A stretch of DNA of 21,291 nt. Source: Thermoleophilaceae bacterium (GTDB lineage Bacteria; Actinomycetota; Thermoleophilia; Solirubrobacterales; Thermoleophilaceae). Under the pieces are notes generated by a model, which was not told where the DNA came from, did no database searches, and saw only the letters and a program-made list of their open reading frames with translations. Location of the stretch: assembly GCA_013813135.1 (NCBI GenBank), contig JACCSF010000141.1:1-21291 (forward strand), read 5' to 3'. Shown piece by piece: positions 10,102-15,976 of the stretch; position 1 is the stretch's first letter, and the number at the start of each line of letters is the position of its first letter. The position numbers were made by a program, and so were the translations under genes.

Positions 10102-11100
10102 ATGCGCTACGTGATCACCGGAGGCTCCGGGTACATAGGGTCGCGGCTGGTCGACCTGCTCGAGCGTCGCGAGGACACCGAGAAGGTCGTGATCTGCGAC
10201 CTCGCCCCGCCCAAGGGCGGCTACCGGCCGCGAACGGAGTTCGAGCGCGTGGACGTGCGCGACCGCGATGCCGTGACCTCCGTGCTGGAGCGGGTGCGGC
10301 CGGAGGTCCTGGTGCACCTCGCATTCATCCTCAACCCGTCCCACGACGAGCACTTCGCCTACGACGTGGACGTGAACGGCACGCACAACGTGCTCGAGGC
10401 CGCCGGCAAGGCGGGCACGCGGCAGGTGCTGGTGACCACGTCCGCGGTGGCCTATGGCGCGTTCCCGGACAACCCGGTGCCGCTGACCGAGGACGACCCC
10501 GTCCGCGGCGTGGCGCGCTTCTCGTACGCGCGCGACAAGACCGAGTCGGACCGCATCTGCCAGCTCTGGGCGGCCAAGTACCCAGAGCGCGTGATGACGA
10601 TCGCGCGGCCGTGCATCGTGTTCGGCCCCAACGTGGACAACTACCTCGTGCGGCTGTGGACCAAGCAGCCGTTTGCGGTCGACGCCGGCACGATCGACAA
10701 CCAGATCCAGTTCGTGCACGAGGAGGACGTGGTCGAGGGGATCACCGCCCTGCTGCTGGGCCGCCACGCGGGCGCGTTCAACGTGTCGGGCGACGGCCTC
10801 ATGACGATGCGCGAGTGCTACGACCTGATCGGCACGCCGATCAGGCGGATGCCGCTGCGCCTCTACCGCGCCCTCGGCCGGGTCATGTGGCGACTGCGGC
10901 AGTCCGAGGCCCCTCCCGGGCAGATCGACTTCGCCCTCTACCCGTGGCTCGTCTCGAACGAGAAGCTGAAGCGAACGACCGGCTGGACGCCCAAGCACAC
11001 GACCCGCGAGACGTTCGAGATCACGATGAGGGCGCACGGCAAGATGCCCCCCGCGCCGAGCAGCGGCCACGAAATCCCCACTGCTACGCTAGCCGCCTGA
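10102..11100 (+). CDS. NAD-dependent epimerase/dehydratase (extended SDR family)
   Basis: A 332-aa protein with an N-terminal Rossmann motif TGGSGYIGSR (GxxGxxG, residues 7-13), an Asp-containing beta-2 end (VICDLAPP) that suits NAD(P), the strand VLVHLAFILNPSHD, the TSAVAYG segment that usually holds the catalytic Ser/Thr, and the Tyr142-x3-Lys146 pair in YARDK. Family members interconvert or reduce nucleotide-activated sugars or similar substrates; no specific substrate can be read. The upstream frame is open for eight more codons, but ATG 10102 matches the fold start (MRYVITGG). It has its own promoter-like region with an inverted repeat and is followed 45 nt later by tRNA-Val. Confidence 0.88.
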   Translation: MRYVITGGSGYIGSRLVDLLERREDTEKVVICDLAPPKGGYRPRTEFERVDVRDRDAVTSVLERVRPEVLVHLAFILNPSHDEHFAYDVDVNGTHNVLEAAGKAGTRQVLVTTSAVAYGAFPDNPVPLTEDDPVRGVARFSYARDKTESDRICQLWAAKYPERVMTIARPCIVFGPNVDNYLVRLWTKQPFAVDAGTIDNQIQFVHEEDVVEGITALLLGRHAGAFNVSGDGLMTMRECYDLIGTPIRRMPLRLYRALGRVMWRLRQSEAPPGQIDFALYPWLVSNEKLKRTTGWTPKHTTRETFEITMRAHGKMPPAPSSGHEIPTATLAA

Positions 11101-11145
11101 CCAACGCCGCCCCGCAAGCTAAAGCCTGCGCTGCGGCGACCTCCC

Positions 11146-11218
11146 GGGCCGTTAGCTCAGCTGGGAGAGCGCCGGCTCGACAAGCCGGAGGTCACTGGTT
11201 CGAGCCCAGTACGGCCCA
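11146..11218 (+). tRNA. tRNA-Val (anticodon GAC)
   Basis: The 73 nt give a cloverleaf with acceptor GGGCCGT/ACGGCCC and D arm GCTC/GAGC. The anticodon stem CCGGC/GCCGG encloses TCGACAA (anticodon GAC), and the T arm is ACTGG-TTCGAGC-CCAGT. The discriminator is A and CCA is not encoded. It marks the left edge of the accessory, partly decayed region. I found no second copy of its 3' end in the window. Confidence 0.96.
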
Positions 11219-11337
11219 TCCCCGATTCAGTCACGCACGGCCTCGCACTCTGGAGGCACAATTCAAGTGGTGGAGCCAAGAGTTGGACATAGGACAGACA
11301 ACCTGCGGGGCCTTGCGAGGGCTGCCGCAGGAACCGA

Positions 11338-11378
11338 ACTTGACGCACCGCTGACGCACGGCGGCGAGTGCGTCAAGT
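11338..11378. repeat. 11-bp inverted repeat with a third half-site
   Basis: ACTTGACGCAC (11338-11348) is repeated inverted as GTGCGTCAAGT (11368-11378). A further direct copy of the core TGACGCAC lies between them (11352-11359). It lies 120-160 nt after tRNA-Val and 62 nt before the small membrane protein gene. It could be an operator or a recombinase arm site, and no protein gene in the window is an obvious partner. Confidence 0.5.
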
Positions 11379-11439
11379 CGGACGGCCTTTACCACCAGTC
11401 CGGCGATACGCGGAGCGCCGAGTAGGGGACAATGAGCCC

Positions 11440-11739
11440 ATGAGCGCCATTGCCCTCGGGCTGTTCTGGTCACTCATCGGGGCGGGGATGCTCGCGTGGG
11501 GTCGGCGCTCCCCCGTTGCGGCGGGCTTGCTCATGTTCTTCGCCGTTCCGTTACTTGGCGCCCCGCTGCTTGCGCTGCGGCTCTTCCGCATCTACCGCTC
11601 CGCGCCTGAGGATGAGTACGACAAGCTCCGCAGGGAGCGCGAGGAGCGCAAGGCCGGCTCGATAACCACCGGGCGTTTGGCAGTCACGCCCACAGAGCAA
11701 CCTCTGAGGCTCTCCGGCGCCGTCAAGACCTGTTCGTAG
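11440..11739 (+). CDS. Small membrane protein with two predicted helices, unidentified
   Basis: A 99-aa product. Two hydrophobic helices come first (about residues 3-21, AIALGLFWSLIGAGMLAW, and 27-47, AAGLLMFFAVPLLGAPLLAL). They are followed by a strongly charged cytosolic-looking stretch (EDEYDKLRREREERKAG) and a short polar tail. No family recognised. ATG 11440 is preferred because the first helix follows directly. An ATG at 11432 opens a three-codon frame (M-S-P-stop, ending TGA 11441-11443) that overlaps this start. The next gene starts 9 nt after the stop, so this may be the first gene of a three-gene unit. It lies just inside the region after tRNA-Val. Confidence 0.6.
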   Translation: MSAIALGLFWSLIGAGMLAWGRRSPVAAGLLMFFAVPLLGAPLLALRLFRIYRSAPEDEYDKLRREREERKAGSITTGRLAVTPTEQPLRLSGAVKTCS

Positions 11740-11742
11740 ACT
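11737..11742 (+). promoter_or_regulatory. -10-like box overlapping the upstream stop codon
   Basis: TAGACT lies 6 nt before ATG 11749 and its first three bases are the TAG stop of the preceding small membrane gene. It fits a leaderless start of the next gene, which has no Shine-Dalgarno. No -35 was recognised. Confidence 0.35.
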
Positions 11743-11748
11743 CGTCTC

Positions 11749-12335
11749 ATGTCCTACCCGGACAGTCTTTTCGTGGAGACGATGGACGACTTGCAGCGCC
11801 GGATTTCACCGGGCCTGCGCGCCTATGACGTACTGATGGGAGCGGGCCTCCTGAGAAAGCTGATCCTGGACGGCGGCGAGTCGCTGTGGGTCCAGGCGAA
11901 TCGCAACCGGGGAATGACCATCCGCTACCACGTCGTGGCGCCGAGCGAGCTGGAGCGGGCGACGATGACGATTGGTCCGATGGAGTTTTGCTCGATCGGG
12001 GACGGGCTCGACCCCGAGACGACGATGATCCCGTCCGACATCCCCACGGACATGCCCTTGGACGAATTCCTGGCCGCCGCGCGATGGTGGCGGAGGGACA
12101 CGAGCTTTCCGTGGGTGACGTGATCCGGGTGGCAGCGAACGCCTCCGGCGCCGTCCACCTCGGGGCCGGCCGGGGCGAGGCGCAGAAGGCGCTCAAGCGC
12201 GTGAACGAGCAGATCATCGTGGGCAATCACCCGGCGGTCGTGCAGACGCTGCCGGCGATCGGGCGGGTGGTCCACCGCGCGCTCACGCCGCTGGCCGAGC
12301 GCGTGCGCAGTGAAGTAGGCATGTCGCAGAACTGA
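11749..12335 (+). pseudogene. Unidentified protein gene split by a one-base frameshift
   Basis: The first part (11749-12123) reads MSYPDSLFVETMDDLQRR onward for 124 residues. Near 12075-12083 the coding character moves to another frame. After LDEFLAA the original frame gives arginine- and tryptophan-rich sequence and stops, while the new frame reads AMVAEGHELSVGDVIRVAA and onward to TGA 12333. Restoring one base in the run GGCCGCCGCGCG would give exactly 196 codons (195 aa). The downstream half ends 2 nt before the next gene's ATG, which suggests it is really translated in an operon. ATG 12084 could start an independent 83-aa protein, but it has no ribosome-binding site. No family name can be given. 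Mutation, assembly error and programmed shifting are all possible. Confidence 0.65.
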
Positions 12336-12337
12336 GC

Positions 12338-13099
12338 ATGGCGGTCCAACCCGAACTTGAGCTGCTGGTCGAGCTGTCGGAGGCGTACTTCACCACGGAC
12401 GGGACCATGGGCAAGCGGGCTCGGATCGAGCGGTTCAAGCACAGCGGCGGCGCGACTATTCGCCACCACGCTTGGGAGCACGGCAAGCCGATTGACGACG
12501 AGGAGCTGGAGTTCCTCCAGAGCGCCGGCTTTGTCGATGTGGATTACATAGGTGAGTACGCCGACGCGATCCGCGTCACGCCCGAAGGTCAGAAAATGGT
12601 GCAGGGCGTGAAGCGTCTCCAGGACGACTCGGAGCCCGAGGAGGGCGCGGCGGTCTCGCTGGAGTGGGAGGCGGTCGCCCGGCCGGTTCTGGAGGCGGCG
12701 TACCAAGCGTGGGCCGCGCGCGGCGCGCCCAGCGAGGGCATCCCCACACCGGCCATCGCGAGGCATCTTGGGCGTGCTGACGATGACCCGGAGACCTTCC
12801 GGGCGGTGGCGCTGCTCGAACAGCGGGGCTACCTCGACGCGCCGTCGCCACTCGGTACGGAAACTGGCCCGGTGCTGGTCACCGTGACCGCGCTCGGGCT
12901 GGAGGTCGTCGGCGGCTGGCCGGCGACCACGGCTGAGGCAGCATCCGCCGCGCTGCTCGCCGCGCTCGACCGCGAGATTGCTGAGACCGACGAGCCCGTG
13001 AAGCGCGGCAAGCTGGAACAACTGCGCGACGCCGCCACTGAGGTTGGAACCAGCGCGCTCGCGCAGGTGCTCGGGCACATCCTCAAAGGCCAGCTCTAG
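12338..13099 (+). CDS. Unidentified 253-aa protein, winged-helix-like segments
   Basis: ATG 12338 follows the preceding stop by 2 nt (TGA-GC-ATG), so translational coupling is likely. The N-terminal 90 residues (ELLVELSEAYFTTDG to RVTPEGQKMVQG) and the middle (EGIPTPAIARHLGRADDD, VALLEQRGYLDAPS) both read like helix-turn-helix plus wing segments. The C-terminus (about residues 200-253) is a helical, charged stretch (AALDREIAETDEPVKRGKLE) ending in QVLGHILKGQL. No catalytic motif, signal peptide or membrane helix is seen. I do not recognise the family. The N- and C-terminal architecture would suit a DNA-binding or oligomerising protein, but that is inference. It is the last gene before 560 bp of repeat-rich DNA. 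Confidence 0.75.
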   Translation: MAVQPELELLVELSEAYFTTDGTMGKRARIERFKHSGGATIRHHAWEHGKPIDDEELEFLQSAGFVDVDYIGEYADAIRVTPEGQKMVQGVKRLQDDSEPEEGAAVSLEWEAVARPVLEAAYQAWAARGAPSEGIPTPAIARHLGRADDDPETFRAVALLEQRGYLDAPSPLGTETGPVLVTVTALGLEVVGGWPATTAEAASAALLAALDREIAETDEPVKRGKLEQLRDAATEVGTSALAQVLGHILKGQL

Positions 13100-13101
13100 G
13101 G

Positions 13102-13189
13102 CGGACAGGCGGCGCCGGCCGGCTCGGACAGGCGCCCCGGCACCCGGACGGTGCTCGGACACCTTCCCGGACAACTCGCGCAGCCGGAC
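13102..13189. repeat. Cluster of six CGGAC motifs
   Basis: CGGAC begins at 13102, 13125, 13145, 13156, 13168 and 13185, five of the six followed by A. The spacing is irregular (23, 20, 11, 12, 17), so this is not a simple tandem repeat. It lies directly after the 253-aa gene. Confidence 0.4.
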
Positions 13190-13203
13190 ACGTTCGAGCT
13201 GTG

Positions 13204-13270
13204 GAGAAAATCGGCGGGCCGGGACTCAAAGCCGACCCGCGTTGTCGAGAGAAAATCTCGACGGCGGGCC
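13204..13270. repeat. Imperfect direct repeat with internal hairpin
   Basis: GAGAAAATC-GGCGGGCC (13204-13220) recurs as GAGAAAATC-TCGAC-GGCGGGCC (13249-13270). The second copy overlaps a perfect hairpin GTCGAGA-GAAAA-TCTCGAC (13244-13262). On the minus strand the intervening bases resemble part of a tRNA T arm but do not fold as a tRNA. Confidence 0.45.
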
Positions 13271-13589
13271 ATATATATGAGTCCGTCACGCAAAAGCCCG
13301 ATCCCTCCCCTGTCCCCCCGGCCGGCCTACGATTTTGCGGCGTTCTCGCGTCCGCTGGAGGGGCGTTCGGGGTGGCCAGCTCTTGCGCCTCAGCTCAGCT
13401 CCAGGACAGGCACAGCCTCGCTAAGCCCGGGGGGTTTTCCTTTAGTGACCTTCGTACCACCGATCCGTTGCTCGCCCTGCGATCCCGCTCGTGGTGCGGG
13501 ACGACAGGGGTGGGGCCACCCGGGGGACACCGAAGGTAGGCGCACATCCAGACGCACGAGGGCGGAGGAGGCGGTGGTGGTCGAGGATT

Positions 13590-13610
13590 GACCAGTGACA
13601 CGCACTGGTC
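13590..13610. repeat. 8-bp inverted repeat near the IS left end
   Basis: GACCAGTG and CACTGGTC are separated by ACACG. A second, weaker pair CCTCGC/GCGAGG follows at 13628-13648. Both lie just outside the left terminal repeat and could be terminators or protein sites. Confidence 0.4.
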
Positions 13611-13663
13611 GCGGAGCTGCGCATTGTCCTCGCGCGCGCGTTGCGAGGGGCGACTCCCGAGAA

Positions 13664-13686
13664 CTAGTAGACACCGCCAGAAGTTC
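13664..13686 (+). repeat. Left terminal inverted repeat of the IS630-like element
   Basis: CTAGTAGA-N9-AAGTTC. It matches the right end in inverse orientation with identical arm spacing. The CTAG contains the TA expected at an IS630-family target. Confidence 0.65.
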
Positions 13687-13736
13687 TGACCGGAATTCTT
13701 GAAGGAGAGCTGGCGTCCGCGCCGAATCTCTGCGGC

Positions 13737-14886
13737 ATGGCACGCCCAGCCCGCGACAAGATCGAGCTCAGCGACGAGGACCGCTCGGAGCTTGAGCGGA
13801 TCGCCCGCGCGGAGAAGCGCCCCTGGCGCGAGGTCCAGCGGGCAAGGATCGTTCTCTACGCGGCCGAAGGCAAGACCGACGTTGAGATCGCGGCGCGGCT
13901 CGACACCTCGGCGGGGATCGTCGGCCGCTGGCGAAGGCGCTTTCATGAGCAGCGCCTGGAGGGGCTCAAGGACCGACCGCGCGCGGGGCGCCCGCGCCGT
14001 TTTCCCCCCGGAGCAGGTCGCCGAGGTGAAGGCGATGGCTTGCGAGCTGCCCGCCATCCACGGCCTCCCGCTCTCGCGCTTCAGCCGCGCTGAGCTTCAC
14101 CGTCTCGTGGTCGAGCGGGGGGTCAGCGAGGCCTCGGCGTCGACGATCTGGCGCTGGCTGGCGGAGGATGCGATCAAGCCCTGGCAGGTGCGCTCGTGGA
14201 TCTTCCGCCGCGACCCCCACTTCCGCGCCAAGGCAGGCAGGGTGCTCGACCTCTACGCGCGGCGCTTCGAGGGCCGGCTGCTTCATCCCGGCGAGTTCGG
14301 ATCTCGGCCGACGAGAAGTCCCAGCTGCAGGCCCTTGGCCGCCGCCACCCGACCGTCGCCGCCGGGCCGGGGCGCCCGATGCTCTGCGAGTTCGAGTACA
14401 AACGGGGCGGCACGCTGGCCTACCTCGCCGCTTGGGACGTCCACCACGCCCGCCTCTTTGACCGGGTCGAGCCGAAGACCGGGATTGAGCCCTTCGGGCG
14501 ACTCGTCGAGCAGGTGATGACGAGCGAGCCCTACGCCTCGGCCAAGCGCGTTTTCTGGGTCGGCGACAAACGGCTCCTCGCACGCGGGGCGCGCCTCGAT
14601 CGAACGGTTGGAGGGCAAGTGGCGCAACCTGCGCCTGATCCACCTGCCAGTCCATGCCTCCTGGCTGAATCAGGTTGAGCTCTACTTCTCGATCGTCCAG
14701 CGCAAGGCGCTCACCCCGAACGACTTCGGCTCCCTGGAGGAGCTCGGCGAGCGCCTGATCGCCTTCGGCCGCCGCTACCGCGAGATCGCCCGTCCGTTCG
14801 AATGGACGTTCGCGCGCCGAGACCTCGAGCGCGTGCTCGAGCGCGTCGAGACCCAACAGCAGCCCGTGCTGCGGCTGGTCGCCTGA
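13737..14886 (+). pseudogene. IS630-family transposase, broken by three single-base indels
   Basis: The N-terminal HTH (VEIAARLDTSAGIVGRWRRR, then a GRPRRFPP linker) and the DDE core are readable: first Asp in ISADEKSQLQAL, second in VFWVGDN followed by GSSH, and the Glu in HASWLNQVELYFSIVQRKAL. All fit IS630. The frame changes three times: at CCCCCC 14004-14009 (one C too many), near 14298-14301 (one base missing; GG for the expected GTG Val codon) and at AAA 14568-14570 (one A too many). Correcting them turns 1150 nt into 1149, exactly 383 codons including the stop, or 382 aa, a normal IS630 length. ATG 13737 is the first start. A GAAGGAG at 13701 lies too far upstream to serve it. The enzyme would cut and paste the element at TA. 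It is probably inactive, unless the indels are sequence errors or the C-run is a programmed shift. Confidence 0.88.
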
Positions 14887-14892
14887 GCCTCG

Positions 14893-15426
14893 TCAGGCCG
14901 GCAGCAGAATCCCAGCCGGGGTTCGGGCGGCGCCGACCCGCACCGCGACGGCCTCCAGCAGACCGGCACGAAGGAGCTGGCGAGAATCGCTTCCCAGGTC
15001 GATGAGCGCAGCGTCCGCGAGCCTCGCGTCAATCGCCTGGGCCTGCGCCTGGGCGATCACCGCGCGGGCGAGGCGAGCCCGCTCGCTCGGCGTGTCGATC
15101 GCCACTACCGCGGCGTCCAGCAGCTCCGGGTCGGGATCGTCGTCGGCGACCGCATCGCAGAGACGATTGAGCTCGGGAGAGAGCAACTTCGGCAGCTCGA
15201 CCTGCAGAGACAGGTCCGCGGCGGGCAGCTCCCACAGCTCCTCGAAGAGATCCAAGAGCTCGGCATCCGAGAGCCGCCGAAGCTCGCCTGCGGCCTCCCT
15301 CGACGCGTGGGCGAGGAAGGCGCGCGCGAGACTCTCCTCCGACGGTCCGCCCCGGACGCCGCAGCAGCGCTTCACCTTACGACCGGAACCACAAGGACAC
15401 GGCTCGTTGCGCCCGACCTTTGCCAC
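14893..15426 (-). CDS. SEC-C zinc-motif protein, likely IS passenger
   Basis: A 177-aa protein that opens MAKVGRNEPCPCGSGRKVKR and completes the SEC-C zinc motif C-x-C-x8-C-C within its first 22 residues. The rest is mostly helical and acidic (DAELLDLFEELWELP), with a Leu/Ala-rich C-terminus (RQLLRAGLLEAVAVRVG). SEC-C modules, first known from the SecA tail, bind zinc and serve as interaction modules; a role cannot be assigned here. The GTG start at 15426 is required for the motif to be N-terminal. It has no clear Shine-Dalgarno and sits in the 3' arm of a hairpin. The stop lies 6 nt from the stop of the convergent transposase, and its 5' side faces the right terminal repeat, so it appears to travel with the element. 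Unlike the transposase, its frame is intact. Confidence 0.82.
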   Translation of the reverse strand: MAKVGRNEPCPCGSGRKVKRCCGVRGGPSEESLARAFLAHASREAAGELRRLSDAELLDLFEELWELPAADLSLQVELPKLLSPELNRLCDAVADDDPDPELLDAAVVAIDTPSERARLARAVIAQAQAQAIDARLADAALIDLGSDSRQLLRAGLLEAVAVRVGAARTPAGILLPA

Positions 15427-15441
15427 GAATCGGATCGTGGC
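15422..15441 (-). promoter_or_regulatory. Hairpin covering the SEC-C start codon
   Basis: GCCACGA and TCGTGGC pair perfectly (7 bp, 6-nt loop). In the SEC-C mRNA the GUG start lies in the 3' arm, so the fold would hide the start. As DNA it could equally be a regulator site. Confidence 0.4.
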
Positions 15442-15448
15442 GCGCCGG

Positions 15449-15470
15449 CCGGTCGGAAAGCCGCGACCGG
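15449..15470. repeat. Second inverted repeat upstream of the SEC-C gene
   Basis: CCGGTCG and CGACCGG flank an 8-nt loop, 7 bp perfect, between the start-codon hairpin and the right terminal repeat. It may be a subterminal transposase site, an operator or a leader hairpin. Confidence 0.4.
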
Positions 15471-15479
15471 CTACGCACC

Positions 15480-15502
15480 GAACTTACGGACGGCTCTACT
15501 AG
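15480..15502 (-). repeat. Right terminal inverted repeat of the IS630-like element
   Basis: On the minus strand this reads CTAGTAGA-N9-AAGTTC, the same layout as the left end. The outer TAG is also the stop codon of the gene remnant to the right. Confidence 0.65.
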
Positions 15503-15765
15503 GCGATCGGGATCACGGCGAGCTGCGTCCGGCGGACTGTGCCGGTGCCGTGGGCGTCGAGGCGGACGCCGTGGCGGAGGCGGGCTGTCCGGGCTGCTGC
15601 TCCTGAGCCTTCGGCCGTGAGGAACGAGGTCGGCTCGTGGCTCTGGTGGATCAGGACGCGCGCGGTGCCGGTGCCCACGACGTAGGCGAAGAGCGCGTAA
15701 TGCCGTGGGCGGGCTGCCAGGGCAATCCAGGTTCTTTCAAGGGCCGGTGCGTCGGCCTGCCAGAG
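15499..15765 (-). pseudogene. C-terminal gene remnant ending in the IS target site, unidentified
   Basis: On the minus strand an 88-codon frame without any start at its head (just after a TAG, 15766-15768) reads LWQADAPALERTWIALAARP, then HYALFAYVVGTGTARVLIHQ, and ends TQLAVIPIA-stop. The composition (aromatic and beta-strand-like, no Arg/Pro low-complexity runs) looks like true protein rather than a shadow frame. Its stop TAG is 15501-15499, the element's edge. The uninterrupted target would also have read TAG, so the IS landed in the stop codon and restored it. The 5' part of the gene is missing. Family not recognised. Confidence 0.4.
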
Positions 15766-15773
15766 CTACCCGC

Positions 15774-15976
15774 ATGTGGCAGGAACTGCAGCTATCAGGG
15801 GGTGTCAGATCCGGCGCTAACTACGAGGTCCGTGCCGCGATCGCGTGGGAGAGCGAACTCGGCTCGGAGATGGTGACTACGAACCAGGATTGAGCGAAGA
15901 GGCTGTGGACGCGACCATCCGTGAGGTCGAGATGCTCGGGCAGCAGACCGTGGGGTCCATTTCGATCAAGGCTCGC
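15774..15976 (+). pseudogene. Small coding remnant with a one-base frameshift, unidentified
   Basis: From ATG 15774 the plus strand reads MWQELQLSGGVRSGANYEVR and AAIAWESELGSEMVTTN, then stops at 15893. One base restored near 15880-15884 (AACCAGGA to AACCCAGGA) continues as PGLSEEAVDATIREVEMLGQ and QTVGSI, which looks protein-like. The frame then runs antisense into the 3' end of the glycosyltransferase gene, so the true end is unclear. No ribosome-binding site and no recognised family. It may be debris or a short frameshifted gene. Confidence 0.3.

Larger units (their letters stand above)
13100..13663. other. Gene-free, repeat-rich stretch left of the IS element
   Basis: I see no convincing gene on either strand. 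The stretch holds six CGGAC motifs (13102-13189), an imperfect direct repeat with GAGAAAATC and GGCGGGCC (13204-13220 and 13249-13270), a 7-bp hairpin (13244-13262), an AT-rich ATATATAT tract (13271-13278), an 8-bp inverted repeat (13590-13610) and a 6-bp one (13628-13648). Confidence 0.6.
13665..15501. mobile_element. IS630-like insertion element carrying an SEC-C gene
   Basis: Both outer boundaries read CTAGTAGA pointing inward (13664-13671; reverse complement at 15495-15502). After 9 bases that match only partly, both ends share AAGTTC (13681-13686; 15480-15485): 17 of 23 bases agree. IS630/Tc1/mariner elements insert at TA and duplicate it, and a TA sits at each edge (13665-13666, 15500-15501), so the element proper is 13667-15499, 1833 bp. 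Between the ends lie a transposase with IS630 motifs (plus strand, broken) and an SEC-C gene (minus strand), convergent with 6 nt between their stops. No terminal repeat was seen between the two genes, so the SEC-C gene appears to belong to the element. Boundaries rest on visual matching only. Confidence 0.7.

Noticed and set aside
11219..11437. Search for an integrase or an attachment-site copy beside tRNA-Val
   Set aside because: No tyrosine or serine recombinase motif on either strand, and no repeat of the tRNA 3' end elsewhere in the window.
13201..13285. tRNA-like fragment on the minus strand near 13.2 kb
   Set aside because: Only a T-arm-like piece and the repeated GGCCCGCC are present; no D arm, anticodon arm or matching acceptor stem can be formed.
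13390..14057. 220-codon minus-strand frame across the IS left end
   Set aside because: It runs antisense through the transposase HTH and the terminal repeat and has no coding character outside that shadow.
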